Source: Ignavibacteriota bacterium (GTDB lineage Bacteria > Bacteroidota > Ignavibacteria > Ignavibacteriales > Ignavibacteriaceae). From it: 64,000 bases of DNA. The notes below the pieces were generated by a model. The model was not told the DNA's origin. It worked only from the letters and a program-made list of their open reading frames with translations, and made no database searches. Location: contig CP053446.1 in NCBI GenBank assembly GCA_013285405.1, positions 1-64,000 on the forward strand, read 5' to 3'. This document shows, one piece after another, positions 30,798 to 40,646 of the stretch; the first letter of the stretch is position 1, and every line of letters starts with the position of its first letter. Both the position numbers and the translations under genes were made by a program.

Positions 30798-31235
30798 ATG
30801 GGCAAAGGAGACAAAAAATCAAAAAAAGGGAAAAGATTCAGACACTCGTTTGGAAGGACAAGACAACGGAAACATACTAAAGTAATCATCACAAAAAAGA
30901 AAACAGAAGAAAAGCCAAAATCAATAGAACAGAAAAAGACACTTCGCAGTGAACCTGAATTGGAAAAACCAGTTGTTGTTCTTGAACCAAAGGTAGATGA
31001 AATTAAATTGGTTCAACCAGAAATCTCTGAAATAAAAGAAGAAGTTCAAATTTCGGAAGTATCTGTTGCTGTAATTCCGGATATACCTGAAGAAAGTCTT
31101 GCCCCGGTTATCGAATCATCTGAACCAAGTCAATCAGCCAAAGAAGAGTTAAAGAAAGAAATTCGGACTGAAGAGAAAGTTTCACCGGAAGCACCGAAAA
31201 AAAGAGGGAGACCGAAAAAGAAAAAAGAAGAATAA
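30798..31235 (+). CDS. Ribosomal protein bTHX with long C-terminal tail and AT-hook-like end
   Basis: 145 residues. The N-terminal 25 residues (MGKGDKKSKKGKRFRHSFGR then TRQRK) match bTHX, a tiny protein of the 30S head, usually about 25-45 residues long. The rest is a low-complexity tail rich in Glu, Lys, Pro and Val, ending in PKKRGRPKKKKEE, whose KRGRPKK is the AT-hook core seen in DNA-binding proteins. No frameshift is present. AGAGGCG precedes the ATG. It converges with the M1 peptidase gene 11 bases away. The ribosomal identity rests on the short N-terminal match. Confidence 0.7.
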   Translation: MGKGDKKSKKGKRFRHSFGRTRQRKHTKVIITKKKTEEKPKSIEQKKTLRSEPELEKPVVVLEPKVDEIKLVQPEISEIKEEVQISEVSVAVIPDIPEESLAPVIESSEPSQSAKEELKKEIRTEEKVSPEAPKKRGRPKKKKEE

Positions 31236-31246
31236 TCTATTTGAAG

Positions 31247-33148
31247 CTAATGAACTAAAAACAGATTATTATCACGGTTAGAATCAGGTATTTGCAAATC
31301 TCCGAGTTCTATTTGTCTTATCGTTTTTGATAATTTTATTTTAGCAGAAAAATCTCTTTCATTATTCTGCCAGATTTTTGCAGTATAATAATAGTCCTCT
31401 ACAGAATCATCTTCATAAGTTAGTTTTAACTTAACCGGAGTGGGAATGTTTCCTATTTTCGTTACCGTTACTATAACTGCTGAGTCTTTTATTACAACTT
31501 TATCAATTGCTAAATCAGGGTATCCTCTCTCAAAAAACCACGGCTTCCAGAACCAATTTAAATTTTGTCCTGTAAAATCATTAAAAGTAAAAAAGAAGTC
31601 GTATGGAATCGGATGTTTCCCTTTCCACCGATTCATAAATTCCCGTAATGCACCAAAAAAAAGTTCGTCCCCTAAAATATTGCGTAGTATGTTATAAGAA
31701 ATTGATGAACGATCGTATGCTGAATTTCTATATGAGCTGTATGGCATTGAAAAAGAAGAAATCATAGCCGGTAAATCATTTTCTGTTCCGGCATTGTATT
31801 CATAATTTCCGACAGTACTGATTAATCTTGAATTAATCCCTGTCAAATTTTCCATATAATCGAACGGCAGCATAACCGCCCAGCCTTCATCCATAAATGC
31901 ATATTTCTTTTCATTCGTACCGACATAAAAAGGAAAATACTGATGCGCTAATTCGTGTGAGGTTAATGATACTGTATGTTCCCAAATATCAGTCGAACCA
32001 TCATTAATCATCATAGGAAATTCCATACCTCCACCGGGTCTTCCAGTATTAAACGCAACGATGGATGGGAATGGAAATTTTACACCTGGTATTTCTTCTG
32101 AGAAGTATTTTATTATATCCTTACAAGCCTCTGCAACATCATAGAAATCTGGTGAATATTCAGGATAGATCGTTTGTATAAATACAGATTTGTTTTCAAC
32201 ACTATCGGCTACGAATGATAATCCATCCCACAAATATTTATTACTTAGAGCAAAAGCAAAGTCACTGACATTCTCAGCTTTATACTTCCATTTGTTTTTC
32301 TCATTTTCATTATTGAAGATAATGGAATTGTGAAGATCATCCGGAGTTATGATTCTAATAACTTCTGCAGAATTTTTCGCCGAGACATATCTACCCAGTA
32401 TTTCAGATGTTAATACTTCTTCAGGATTTTGAAGTTCACCTGTTGCCCAAACTCCAAAATTTTTTGGCGCCGTGATACTAACTTCAAAGTTTGAAAAATC
32501 ATTGTAGAATTCTGCCTGTCCGCTGTAGTTAAGATAATCCCAACCATTAATGTCATCATAAACGGCAATCTGCGGATACCAATATCCAATAAAAAATGTA
32601 GATGTATCATAGACTCCAATTCTCAGTGTAAAATTGATTGGCAAAGTGAAGCTCCACTCAATCGAAATATTTGCAGAAGAGTTTGATTGAACAGCTTTAG
32701 GCAAATAAATTATTGCAACTGTACTCATTACTCTGAATATACTTTTGTTTTCTAAATTGATTGAATGTCCATCAACACTTAAATTTTTAATAATCACTCC
32801 ATCGTTTACAGCTTCAGGAAGGATTGAATAATCTCTTGCACTTCCTTTTTTAAAAATATTCGGATATAACCTCATTACAATCCGGTTTAGTGAATCCGGA
32901 CTATCGTTATAATAAGTTATTTCTTCCCTGCCGTTTAATAGGTAATTAACCGGATCAAATTCAGCTTCTATTTTATAATCAGCAGAGTTCTGCCAATAAT
33001 TAGGACCTGGTTTTCCATCTAACGAACGTGTTCCGCTATTATATGTTTTCTGAATATCTCTGGGAATGTATAAATCATCCTGACCTTGCAGGGATGAGGT
33101 AAGGAGTATTGAAAAGATTAAAACAATTTTTATTTGTGAAGGTTTCAA
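31247..33148 (-). CDS. Exported M1 family metallopeptidase
   Basis: 633 residues. The signal peptide IVLIFSILLTSSLQGQ is followed by a beta-rich N-terminal domain. The gluzincin catalytic domain has SLTSHELAHQYFPFYVGTNE and YAFMDEGWAV, i.e. HExxH with the third zinc ligand glutamate 18 residues after the second His. The substrate-binding exopeptidase loop reads PGGGMEFPMM in place of the classical GAMEN. A catalytic tyrosine is likely in AYDRSSISYNILR. There is no T9SS sorting domain, so it is probably periplasmic. The gene is intact. Confidence 0.88.
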   Translation of the reverse strand: MKPSQIKIVLIFSILLTSSLQGQDDLYIPRDIQKTYNSGTRSLDGKPGPNYWQNSADYKIEAEFDPVNYLLNGREEITYYNDSPDSLNRIVMRLYPNIFKKGSARDYSILPEAVNDGVIIKNLSVDGHSINLENKSIFRVMSTVAIIYLPKAVQSNSSANISIEWSFTLPINFTLRIGVYDTSTFFIGYWYPQIAVYDDINGWDYLNYSGQAEFYNDFSNFEVSITAPKNFGVWATGELQNPEEVLTSEILGRYVSAKNSAEVIRIITPDDLHNSIIFNNENEKNKWKYKAENVSDFAFALSNKYLWDGLSFVADSVENKSVFIQTIYPEYSPDFYDVAEACKDIIKYFSEEIPGVKFPFPSIVAFNTGRPGGGMEFPMMINDGSTDIWEHTVSLTSHELAHQYFPFYVGTNEKKYAFMDEGWAVMLPFDYMENLTGINSRLISTVGNYEYNAGTENDLPAMISSFSMPYSSYRNSAYDRSSISYNILRNILGDELFFGALREFMNRWKGKHPIPYDFFFTFNDFTGQNLNWFWKPWFFERGYPDLAIDKVVIKDSAVIVTVTKIGNIPTPVKLKLTYEDDSVEDYYYTAKIWQNNERDFSAKIKLSKTIRQIELGDLQIPDSNRDNNLFLVH

Positions 33149-33197
33149 TTATTTATGTTTTTGATTGTTCTACTACTGACAAGTTTGCATCTGCTCT

Positions 33198-34226
33198 CTA
33201 TTCAAAGAGAGATTTTGTGTCTCCATTTTTAGATTTATTTTTATTGAATCTTTTGTAAGCAAGCGCAGTTGCTTCCCTGCCCCGTGCAGTTCTCTGAATG
33301 AATCCTTGTTGAATAAGGAACGGTTCATAAACTTCTTCAATAGTTCCAGGATCTTCATTTACGGCAACTGACAAAGTATTCAGTCCCACAGGACCACCAT
33401 TATATTTTTCAATTATTGCCAGAATAATTTCTTTATCCATTTCATCAAGTCCGTAGTCATCAACTTCTAGAGCAGTGAGCGCTTTTTTAGAAACTTCGAT
33501 ATCAATCTTTTTCTTACTGTCAAAATCGGCAAAGTCCCGTGTTCGTCTTAATAATCTGTTAGCAATTCTTGGTGTACCACGTGAACGCTTTGCAATTTCA
33601 AATGAAGCATCCTCATCAATTTCAACATTCAGGATTTTGGATGAACGTAAAATTATTTTTTGAATGTTGTCAGCTTCATAATAATCTAACCTGAATTTAA
33701 TTCCGAACCGATCTCTTAATGGTGAAGTTAACATTCCTGCTCTTGTTGTTGCACCAACGAGTGTATATTTGGGTAAACTTAACTGAATTGTACGGGCATT
33801 CGGTCCGCTGTCAATCATAATATCGAGTTTGTAATCTTCCATAGCTGAATAAAGATATTCTTCAACAACAGGACTCAGGCGATGAATCTCATCAATAAAT
33901 AAAACAGATTTTTCTTCCAGATTAGTAAGTATGCCCGCTAAATCACCAGGCTTTTCCAGAACAGGACCTGATGTTACTTTTAGTTTTACTCCCATTTCAT
34001 TTGCAATAATATATGCTAATGTTGTTTTTCCAAGTCCCGGAGGACCAGTTAGTAAAGAATGGTCTAATGCTTCGTCTCTTTTTTTTGCGGCTGATATAAA
34101 TACATTCAGATTATCAGTAATCTTTTGCTGACCGCTGAAATCCTTGATGCTTAGAGGTCGGAGCGATTGTTCAAAGTTTTTTTCTTCTTCTTTGATATTT
34201 GGATCTGTTGATTTGGATTTACGCAT
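33198..34226 (-). CDS. ruvB: Holliday junction branch migration ATPase RuvB
   Basis: 342 residues, intact. The N-terminal [19 protein letters not shown] is typical. Walker A is [13 protein letters not shown], Walker B is [10 protein letters not shown], sensor 1 is [12 protein letters not shown], the arginine finger region is PLRDRFGI, and the C-terminal winged helix contains [11 protein letters not shown] and [14 protein letters not shown]. It drives branch migration with RuvA in the cytoplasm. No ruvA or ruvC is adjacent. The ATG at 34,226 is followed by a short extension before the conserved region. Confidence 0.97.
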   Translation of the reverse strand: MRKSKSTDPNIKEEEKNFEQSLRPLSIKDFSGQQKITDNLNVFISAAKKRDEALDHSLLTGPPGLGKTTLAYIIANEMGVKLKVTSGPVLEKPGDLAGILTNLEEKSVLFIDEIHRLSPVVEEYLYSAMEDYKLDIMIDSGPNARTIQLSLPKYTLVGATTRAGMLTSPLRDRFGIKFRLDYYEADNIQKIILRSSKILNVEIDEDASFEIAKRSRGTPRIANRLLRRTRDFADFDSKKKIDIEVSKKALTALEVDDYGLDEMDKEIILAIIEKYNGGPVGLNTLSVAVNEDPGTIEEVYEPFLIQQGFIQRTARGREATALAYKRFNKNKSKNGDTKSLFE

Positions 34227-34297
34227 TAACTGAATTCAAATTAATAAATATGTCTTATCTAAATTTATAAAAAGCAAAACAAAGTTTGATACTTTTT

Positions 34298-35392
34298 TCA
34301 GGTAACAAGTTCTTTGTTCCGGATTTTGAACCGGTGAATAATCAAAACCATTAAAGTCATCAAAGCTATCATTACGATTGAAGCAAAGAATGACTGCCAG
34401 CCGGTTAAACTTGATCCCAGAATTGCACCAAGTCCAAGTGACCAAACACTTCCGTAGAGTATTATAAGATGAACAACATAAATGAGTAATGTATTTCTCC
34501 CGATGAGTATTATCAGATACGGAATGTGTTCAACTTTAAGAGAAATATAGGATACCAGTGATGTAAGTGCCAAAACAAATCCGATCCTCAGGAAAATAGT
34601 ATCAGGTGAAACCTGCGGGTTAAAAATATTAATTGAGGATGCATCCATTATCAACTCACTAAAATATGCGGCTAATAAAAATATAACACCAATTATCCCT
34701 AGCCAGATACTGAATCGTGAAGATTTGAACACCATTGGATTCTGCGCTAAATAACAACCCAAAACTGCTCCTGAAATTACAAACCCCGCCCAGGGAAATA
34801 TTGGAAACAGAGAACCAGATCCGCTGAAAAAATATGCTGCAAAAGGAGCAGGAAGAATTTCAATCCAATTGATACTATCAATAAAAGGAGAAGCAATAAA
34901 TATTATTGCTGAAACAGTGACGAAGGCAGCTAGATTATTTAGTTTTAATTTTTCAACTGTGAATAATATGAAAAGCAAAATCAGTAAGCTCAAACCAATT
35001 AGTTGAAGAACATCTACAATAAAAAAAGATTGCCATGCTTCCGGAGTTACTTGCGAAAAATCAACTATTGTCCAGGATGGATAACGAAGCATGTATCCAA
35101 TAAATAAAAGAAGGAATGCACGTTTGATTCCTTTCTTAACTCTGTAATTTTCCAGAAATGGTTTTCTAACTGAGCTGAACAAATAAGTAAACACTGTTCC
35201 CGCAGTAAAGAGGAAAATGGGCGCTGTCATCCCTCTTAAAAAATGCCATAAAGCAAAAACCGGAAGTTCTTCATTCATATAATTTTTTGCAAGTAAAACG
35301 TAAACTGTGTGTCCTTGAACCATTTGGATTACAGCAATTGCCCGCAGTAAATCTATGAATATAACTCTGTGTTTTGGTTCGGATGAATGCAT
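34298..35392 (-). CDS. Membrane acyltransferase-like protein (DUF1624/HGSNAT-like)
   Basis: 364 residues, about ten helices. The start RVIFIDLLRAIAVIQMVQGH matches the conserved first-helix motif of heparan-alpha-glucosaminide N-acetyltransferase-like and related acyltransferases (R..xDLLRxxA...M..H), with the catalytic-type histidine. WAGFVISGAVLGCYLA and IGRNTLLIYVVHLIILYG are also typical. The likely reaction is acetyl transfer across the membrane to a sugar; the substrate is unknown. Confidence 0.72.
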   Translation of the reverse strand: MHSSEPKHRVIFIDLLRAIAVIQMVQGHTVYVLLAKNYMNEELPVFALWHFLRGMTAPIFLFTAGTVFTYLFSSVRKPFLENYRVKKGIKRAFLLLFIGYMLRYPSWTIVDFSQVTPEAWQSFFIVDVLQLIGLSLLILLFILFTVEKLKLNNLAAFVTVSAIIFIASPFIDSINWIEILPAPFAAYFFSGSGSLFPIFPWAGFVISGAVLGCYLAQNPMVFKSSRFSIWLGIIGVIFLLAAYFSELIMDASSINIFNPQVSPDTIFLRIGFVLALTSLVSYISLKVEHIPYLIILIGRNTLLIYVVHLIILYGSVWSLGLGAILGSSLTGWQSFFASIVMIALMTLMVLIIHRFKIRNKELVT

Positions 35393-35434
35393 TTAAATTT
35401 ATTTTTCAGAGTAAAATGATAAAGAAATTTAGCA

Positions 35435-35470
35435 ATAAAAAAGCCCCGATTAAAATAAAAATAATCGGGG
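35435..35470 (-). terminator. Terminator of the hsp20 gene
   Basis: Minus-strand CCCCGATTA, A/T loop, TAATCGGGG, then CTTTTTT. It starts about 28 bases after the hsp20 stop. Confidence 0.88.
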
Positions 35471-35497
35471 TGGATTTATCAAAATATTTATACTTAT

Positions 35498-35896
35498 TCA
35501 GGAAATATCAATCGATCTTGGTTTTGCTTTTTCATTCTTCGGAAGATGAACAATGAGCTGACCATTGTCATATTTTGCGTTGATTTTATTCTTATCGATT
35601 GAATCCGATATTTTGAATTTCCTGAAATAGTTTCCCACTTCATTTTCGTTTAAGATGTACTCGCGATTTGAGACTTCATCATAATTTATCTTCCCAAAGA
35701 TCATGAGTGAACCTTCAATTACTTTAACCTGAACTTCACTTCTGGATACACCGGGCATGTTCGCGACTAAAATATATTCATCGCTGATCTCATAAATATC
35801 TGATGAAGGTGAAATATTATTTTGTATGCGTAACATCTCTTCAATCGAGTAATTGTTAAACGCTTTTACTGCGATTATATCTTTGTTCTCTGACAT
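35498..35896 (-). CDS. Hsp20/alpha-crystallin family small heat shock protein
   Basis: 132 residues starting MSENKDIIAVKAF. The alpha-crystallin domain is seen in DIYEISDEYILVANMPGVSR, EVQVKVIEGSLMIFGKINY and NGQLIVHLPKNEKAKPRSI. An ATG four codons upstream (35,908) is possible, but GGAG with a seven-base spacer points to 35,896. The usual C-terminal IxI motif is present as SIDIS. It acts as an ATP-independent holdase and is next to dnaK, into which it hands clients. Confidence 0.88.
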   Translation of the reverse strand: MSENKDIIAVKAFNNYSIEEMLRIQNNISPSSDIYEISDEYILVANMPGVSRSEVQVKVIEGSLMIFGKINYDEVSNREYILNENEVGNYFRKFKISDSIDKNKINAKYDNGQLIVHLPKNEKAKPRSIDIS

Positions 35897-35930
35897 TTTT
35901 TTCTCCATTAAATTCGTTTCTTGAAATTAA

Positions 35931-35958
35931 GGAGGACTATCAGTTTGAGTAATCCTCC
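35931..35958 (-). terminator. Possible terminator after dnaK
   Basis: GGAGGA/TCCTCC six-base stem with a 16-base loop, 14 bases after the dnaK stop, followed by TTAATTTC. The T-run is weak. Confidence 0.4.
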
Positions 35959-35971
35959 CTGAATAATAAAT

Positions 35972-37894
35972 TTATTTGTCTTTGTTATCGTTATCATCAA
36001 CTACTTCGTATGAAGCATCCTGAACATTCTCTTTCTTATCATTTGTTTGTTCGGAACCAGTTGCAGATTGCTGCTGATTTCCTTGCTGCTGCCCAGCCTG
36101 CTGATAAAGCTGAGATGCTATTTCATTCCATACTTTATTTAACGATTCAGTTGCGGATTTCATCTGCTCAGAATTGTTAGCTGCAATTGCCTCTTCAACT
36201 TTTTTAATTTCGGTCTCAAGTTTAGATTTGGCATCAGCAGAAAGTTTGTCCTTCATTTCTTCAATCTGTTTTTTAGTCTGGAAGACAAGACTATCAGCCT
36301 GGTTTCTTACATCAACACTTTCTTTTTTCATTTTATCTTCTGCAGCATGCTCTTTTGCATCTCGTTTCATTTTATCAATTTCCTCGTTACTCAAACCACT
36401 TGAAGATGTAATTCTGATACTTTGTTCTTTATTTGTTGCCTTATCTTTTGCATTAACATGAAGAATACCATTTGCATCAATATCAAAGGTTACTTCAATC
36501 TGAGGAATACCTCTTGGTGCCGGTGGAATCCCATCCAAATGAAATCTCCCAAGTGTCCGGTTGTCATTTGCCATCGGACGTTCACCCTGAAGGATATGAA
36601 TTTCGACAGATGGCTGGCTATCTGATGCTGTTGAGAAAACCTCACTTTTCTTTGTAGGGATTGTTGTATTAGAATCAATAAGCTTCGTCATAACACCACC
36701 GAGTGTTTCGATACCCAACGACAATGGTGTAACATCAAGTAATAAAACATCCTTTACATCTCCAGCAAGCACTCCGCCCTGGATAGCAGCCCCGATTGCA
36801 ACAACTTCATCCGGATTAACACCTTTATGTGGTTCTCTGCCAAATAAATCCTTAACCAATTGTTGAACCATCGGTATCCTGATTGATCCACCAACAAGTA
36901 TTACCTCGTGGATATCCGACGGTTTAACTCCCGCATCTTTCATAGCCTGCTGACATGGAATTTTAGTTCTGTCAACAAGGTCATGAATTAGCTGTTCGAA
37001 TTTTGCTCTGCTCAAATTAATATTTAAGTGTTTCGGTCCTTCCTGTGTTGCCGTTATAAACGGAAGATTAACATCGGTTGAGGTAGAAGATGATAATTCT
37101 ATTTTAGCTTTTTCTGCTGCTTCCTTTAATCGCTGCAATGCCATTGGATCTTTTTTAAGATCTATCCCTTCTGATTTCTTGAATTCATCTGCTAAGTAAT
37201 CAATCAATCTTTGGTCAAAGTCATCGCCACCAAGATGAGTATCACCGTTAGTAGATTTAACTTCAAACACACCATCACCAAGCTGCAAGATTGATATATC
37301 AAAAGTTCCACCACCTAAATCATATATTGCGACCATATGATCTCTGTTTGTTTTATCCAGACCATAGGCTAATGCAGCTGCCGTTGGTTCATTAATAATT
37401 CTTTTTACATGCAAACCTGCAATTTCACCTGCATCTTTTGTTGCCTGTCTTTGAGAATCATTAAAATATGCGGGAACAGTTATGACTGCTTCTGTTACTG
37501 GTTGACCAAGATAATCTTCGGCAGTTTTTTTCATTTTTTGCAAAATCATTGCGCTAATTTCAGGCGGAGAATAAACACGGTCCTGAATTTTTACGCGTGC
37601 AGAATTATTGTCACCTGGTATCACTTCATAAGGTACTTCAGATTTCTCGGTACCAACTTCATTGATAAATCTTCCCATAAATCGCTTTATAGAAAAAATA
37701 GTGTTTTTCGGATTTGTTATCGCTTGACGTTTAGCTGGCTGACCAACTAAACGCTCACCGGACTTTGTAAATGCAACCACCGACGGTGTGGTTCTTCCGC
37801 CTTCGGAATTTGGTATCACAACAGGATCATTACCTTCCATAACCGACACACACGAATTCGTCGTTCCTAAATCAATTCCAATTATTTTTCCCAT
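35972..37894 (-). CDS. dnaK: Chaperone DnaK (Hsp70)
   Basis: 640 residues, intact. It starts [20 protein letters not shown]. The ATPase domain has [32 protein letters not shown] and [13 protein letters not shown]. The substrate-binding domain has [17 protein letters not shown] and [16 protein letters not shown], and the helical lid is followed by a Gln-rich tail ending in [11 protein letters not shown] (conserved EEVD-like end). AAGGAG lies 7 bases before the ATG. No grpE or dnaJ neighbour. Its usual arginine in ILVGGSTR is isoleucine here (GGSIRIP), a minor variation. Confidence 0.98.
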   Translation of the reverse strand: MGKIIGIDLGTTNSCVSVMEGNDPVVIPNSEGGRTTPSVVAFTKSGERLVGQPAKRQAITNPKNTIFSIKRFMGRFINEVGTEKSEVPYEVIPGDNNSARVKIQDRVYSPPEISAMILQKMKKTAEDYLGQPVTEAVITVPAYFNDSQRQATKDAGEIAGLHVKRIINEPTAAALAYGLDKTNRDHMVAIYDLGGGTFDISILQLGDGVFEVKSTNGDTHLGGDDFDQRLIDYLADEFKKSEGIDLKKDPMALQRLKEAAEKAKIELSSSTSTDVNLPFITATQEGPKHLNINLSRAKFEQLIHDLVDRTKIPCQQAMKDAGVKPSDIHEVILVGGSIRIPMVQQLVKDLFGREPHKGVNPDEVVAIGAAIQGGVLAGDVKDVLLLDVTPLSLGIETLGGVMTKLIDSNTTIPTKKSEVFSTASDSQPSVEIHILQGERPMANDNRTLGRFHLDGIPPAPRGIPQIEVTFDIDANGILHVNAKDKATNKEQSIRITSSSGLSNEEIDKMKRDAKEHAAEDKMKKESVDVRNQADSLVFQTKKQIEEMKDKLSADAKSKLETEIKKVEEAIAANNSEQMKSATESLNKVWNEIASQLYQQAGQQQGNQQQSATGSEQTNDKKENVQDASYEVVDDNDNKDK

Positions 37895-38259
37895 TTTATT
37901 TCTCCTTTATTTTATATTGTATTAAAAACTGATATTAAAAATTCTTTTCAGTAAGTCGTATTATTGCCAAGATAAATGCCAAATGGATCATTTTCCATAA
38001 CACCTTAATTATTAAGCACTTAACATTTTTTAATCTTTGTATTTCAATCATCGAGGAGTCATACACCTTGACACAATGGCAACAGTTTGTAATTAAGAAA
38101 GTTATTAATCTGACAATCTTGCAACGCAGGTAACTGTAAGTTCTGGAATAAGGATCGAACCTATTACAAAATTATTTGACTCAGGTAGTTCAATGTAATG
38201 ACTGTTCACAAAAAAATCCTGATCAATTAAGTAACTTTACAAAAGAAAATGGAGTAAAT
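37895..38259. other. Divergent intergenic region between dnaK and birA
   Basis: 365 AT-rich bases. TTGACA at 38,068 with aattaa 17 bases further is a weak promoter candidate for birA. No CIRCE inverted repeat was found ahead of dnaK. An open frame from TTG 38,176 continues into birA but does not look like protein, so I treat it as leader. Confidence 0.4.
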
Positions 38260-39033
38260 ATGTTCACCCTGGAAAACTTTGATATAAAGTTAGAGACTGA
38301 AATAATCGGACGAAATTTTATCTATTGTGAAGAAATCGGATCAACGAATACTGAACTGCTCAGTGGAAAACAAAATTATAAAATGAATGGAACGGTATTG
38401 TTAGCTGAGAAGCAATTATCAGGGAAAGGAAGGAAAGACCGGACCTGGCAAAGTGCAAAAGGATTAAATCTTACATTCTCGATTCTGTTGACCAAAGAAT
38501 TGATATCAGCAATAAACATCAATCATTTAAATTTTGCTGCTTCATTAGCCGTAGTAAATGCGATTGAAAATTTATTTCAGATTAAAACAGAATTGAAATG
38601 GCCAAATGATGTACTAATAAACAAGAAAAAAGTAGCCGGAATTTTAACTGAGACATCTGTTAAAGGAAGCAAGATTGAAAGACTTGTAATTGGAATTGGT
38701 CTAAATTTAAACCAGGTCGCATTTCAAGGTGAATTTAATTTACCACCAACTTCATTGAAGCTGGAAACGGGAGATACAGTTGATCGCGAAAATATACTTG
38801 CTGAAATCCTGAATATTTTTGAAGAACACTTAGATGAACTCTCAATGAATCCGGATAATATTTTGAACGATTGGAGGTCTAAATGCAAAATGATTGGAGA
38901 TAAGATCTCGGTCACTGATAATGAAATAATGAAGACTGGAATTTTTTATGATATTGATGAAAATGGTTACTTGCTGCTCAAGCATAATGATATAATTGAA
39001 AAAATTCATTTCGGTGATGTGAGTTTCATCTGA
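38260..39033 (+). CDS. birA: Biotin--[acetyl-CoA-carboxylase] ligase, no DNA-binding domain
   Basis: 257 residues. It activates biotin to biotinyl-AMP and attaches it to the carboxyl carrier protein. Motifs are EEIGSTNTELLS, the adenylate loop SGKGRKDRTWQS, LKWPNDVLINKKKVAGILTE and GIGLNLNQ. The N-terminal winged helix of regulatory BirA is absent, so this is a group I ligase. ATG 38,260 is preferred because GGAG lies five bases upstream. It overlaps coaX as ATGA. The link with accD (40.6 kb) is functional: biotin serves the same carboxylase. Confidence 0.93.
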   Translation: MFTLENFDIKLETEIIGRNFIYCEEIGSTNTELLSGKQNYKMNGTVLLAEKQLSGKGRKDRTWQSAKGLNLTFSILLTKELISAININHLNFAASLAVVNAIENLFQIKTELKWPNDVLINKKKVAGILTETSVKGSKIERLVIGIGLNLNQVAFQGEFNLPPTSLKLETGDTVDRENILAEILNIFEEHLDELSMNPDNILNDWRSKCKMIGDKISVTDNEIMKTGIFYDIDENGYLLLKHNDIIEKIHFGDVSFI

Positions 39034-39791
39034 TGCTGCTGGCTATTGATATTGGCAACACTAACATCAAATCAGCTTTGTTTGATGGAGATAATATTGC
39101 CGGTTACAAAATCCATTCTGATCGGGCTGATTTTCTGAATTATATTAACAAATTATCTTTTGATGAAGTAGCAGTCAGTTCAGTAAACAAAGCTTTTGAA
39201 GAAGATATTGTTGGAACCATTTCTAAAAATAGCGTTCCTGTTTTCAAGGCAGGTATTCAAAATAAATTCAGCTTTATTATTGATTACGAAACTCCTGAAA
39301 CACTTGGAATAGATAGACTTTGTTCAGCATCAGGCGCTTTTAGTATTGCATTAAAAAACCAATTGCTCTCCAGTAACCAATATCTTGTGACTATAGATTT
39401 TGGAACTGCCACAACTATAAATATAGTTTCGCCAGATAAAAAATTCTTAGGTGGGTTGATTTCACCCGGAATCAAGACGATGCTAAAAGTTTTAAATGAA
39501 AAGACAGCTCAATTACCTCTTGTAAATCAGGACTCATACAAAGGGATAATAGGAAAATCGACCAACTCATCAATATTGAGTGGTGTAATAACAGCAACAA
39601 TCGGGATGATTAAGGAAACAATCAACTATCTTGAAAAGAATTCAGGAGTTCAGCCAATAATTTTTGCTACAGGTGGAAATGCCAGATATATACTTCCCTA
39701 TCTGGATCCAAAAATTATTTTTGATGAGGCATTAGTTCTGAAAGGTTTGCAAAAGGTTTATGAACTGAATACACCTATCGATGTATCTTAG
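39033..39791 (+). CDS. coaX: Type III pantothenate kinase
   Basis: 252 residues. Phosphorylates pantothenate, the first committed CoA step. P-loop-like MLLAIDIGNTNIKSALF, the substrate motif PETLGIDRLCSASGAF, and TIDFGTATTINIV (phosphate 2-type) are all present. It overlaps birA by one base and converges on panC with a 4-base overlap of the stops. panC makes pantothenate, so two successive steps of CoA synthesis meet tail to tail. Confidence 0.95.
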   Translation: MLLAIDIGNTNIKSALFDGDNIAGYKIHSDRADFLNYINKLSFDEVAVSSVNKAFEEDIVGTISKNSVPVFKAGIQNKFSFIIDYETPETLGIDRLCSASGAFSIALKNQLLSSNQYLVTIDFGTATTINIVSPDKKFLGGLISPGIKTMLKVLNEKTAQLPLVNQDSYKGIIGKSTNSSILSGVITATIGMIKETINYLEKNSGVQPIIFATGGNARYILPYLDPKIIFDEALVLKGLQKVYELNTPIDVS

Positions 39792-40639
39792 ACTTTGATT
39801 TTTACATTATCAATAAGTCTCGTTTTCCCTATCCTACATGCGATCAAAATATAAACTTCATTTCCGGATAGTAATTCATTTATTATTTCAAATGTATTCG
39901 CTTCAACAATCTTAATGTAGTCAAGTTTTGCTGTGGTTACAGAAGAAATCAATTCATGCATTTCAGATAAAATTCTATTAACTTTTTTTTCACCTTCAGC
40001 AATCATTTGTTTTGCAAGAATAAGAGATTTATTCAGAACAAGTGCATCTTTCCTTTCGTCAGTAGAAAGATAAATATTCCTCGAACTCATCGCTAGACCA
40101 TCACTTTCCCTGATTATCGGACAGCCAATAATTTGAATATCGAGTTTTAAATCTTCTGCCATCTGTTTAATCACTGCAAGCTGCTGTGCATCTTTCTGTC
40201 CGAAAAATGCATAATCGGGCTGAACACAATTAAATAATATTAACACAACAGTTCCAACACCACGAAAATGAGTTGGACGGAATTCACCCTCAAGTTTTTT
40301 TGTGATGTGTTCAACATTAACGTATGTCTGGAAGTTTTGCGGATAGATTTCTTCAGTAAGAGGTAAGAATAAAAAATCGACTTTTTCATTCTTTAAAAGA
40401 TTTTTATCTCTATTAATATCACGAGGATAATTGTTAAAATCTTCAGATGGACCGAATTGTGTTGGATTGACAAAGACAGAGACGAAAGTTACATCACATT
40501 TCTTTTTTGATTCCCGGATTAAAGACAAATGACCTTCGTGAAGGAAACCCATTGTTGGTACAAAACCGATTTTCTTACCGGCTGCTTTTAATTTTTTTGA
40601 GATGGATAAAATTTCTTGTGGGGATGAAACAGTTTTAAT
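39788..40639 (-). CDS. panC: Pantothenate synthetase, near-cognate ATT start
   Basis: Joins pantoate and beta-alanine with ATP. From the ATT codon at 40,637-40,639 the protein reads (M)KTVSSPQEILSISKKLK, then KKIGFVPTMGFLHEGHLSLI with the HxGH ATP motif, VSVFVNPTQFGPSEDF, FFGQKDAQQLAVIKQM, and SDGLAMSSRNIYLS (KMSKS-like). That gives 283 residues, the usual length. No ATG, GTG or TTG exists in this frame between the TAA TGA stops just upstream and the conserved PTMG, where an internal ATG (40,552) would delete 29 needed residues. GAGG lies five bases before the ATT. It follows accD by 7 bases. Confidence 0.93.
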   Translation of the reverse strand: MKTVSSPQEILSISKKLKAAGKKIGFVPTMGFLHEGHLSLIRESKKKCDVTFVSVFVNPTQFGPSEDFNNYPRDINRDKNLLKNEKVDFLFLPLTEEIYPQNFQTYVNVEHITKKLEGEFRPTHFRGVGTVVLILFNCVQPDYAFFGQKDAQQLAVIKQMAEDLKLDIQIIGCPIIRESDGLAMSSRNIYLSTDERKDALVLNKSLILAKQMIAEGEKKVNRILSEMHELISSVTTAKLDYIKIVEANTFEIINELLSGNEVYILIACRIGKTRLIDNVKIKV

Positions 40640-40646
40640 TTCTGCC

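Noticed and set aside
37895..38100. CIRCE (HrcA) operator upstream of dnaK
   Set aside because: No TTAGCACTC-N9-GAGTGCTAA or close variant was found on either strand.
38176..38259. TTG-initiated 28-codon N-terminal extension of BirA
   Set aside because: The extension is not conserved in type, and GGAG before ATG 38,260 gives a better start that fits the beginning of the ligase domain.
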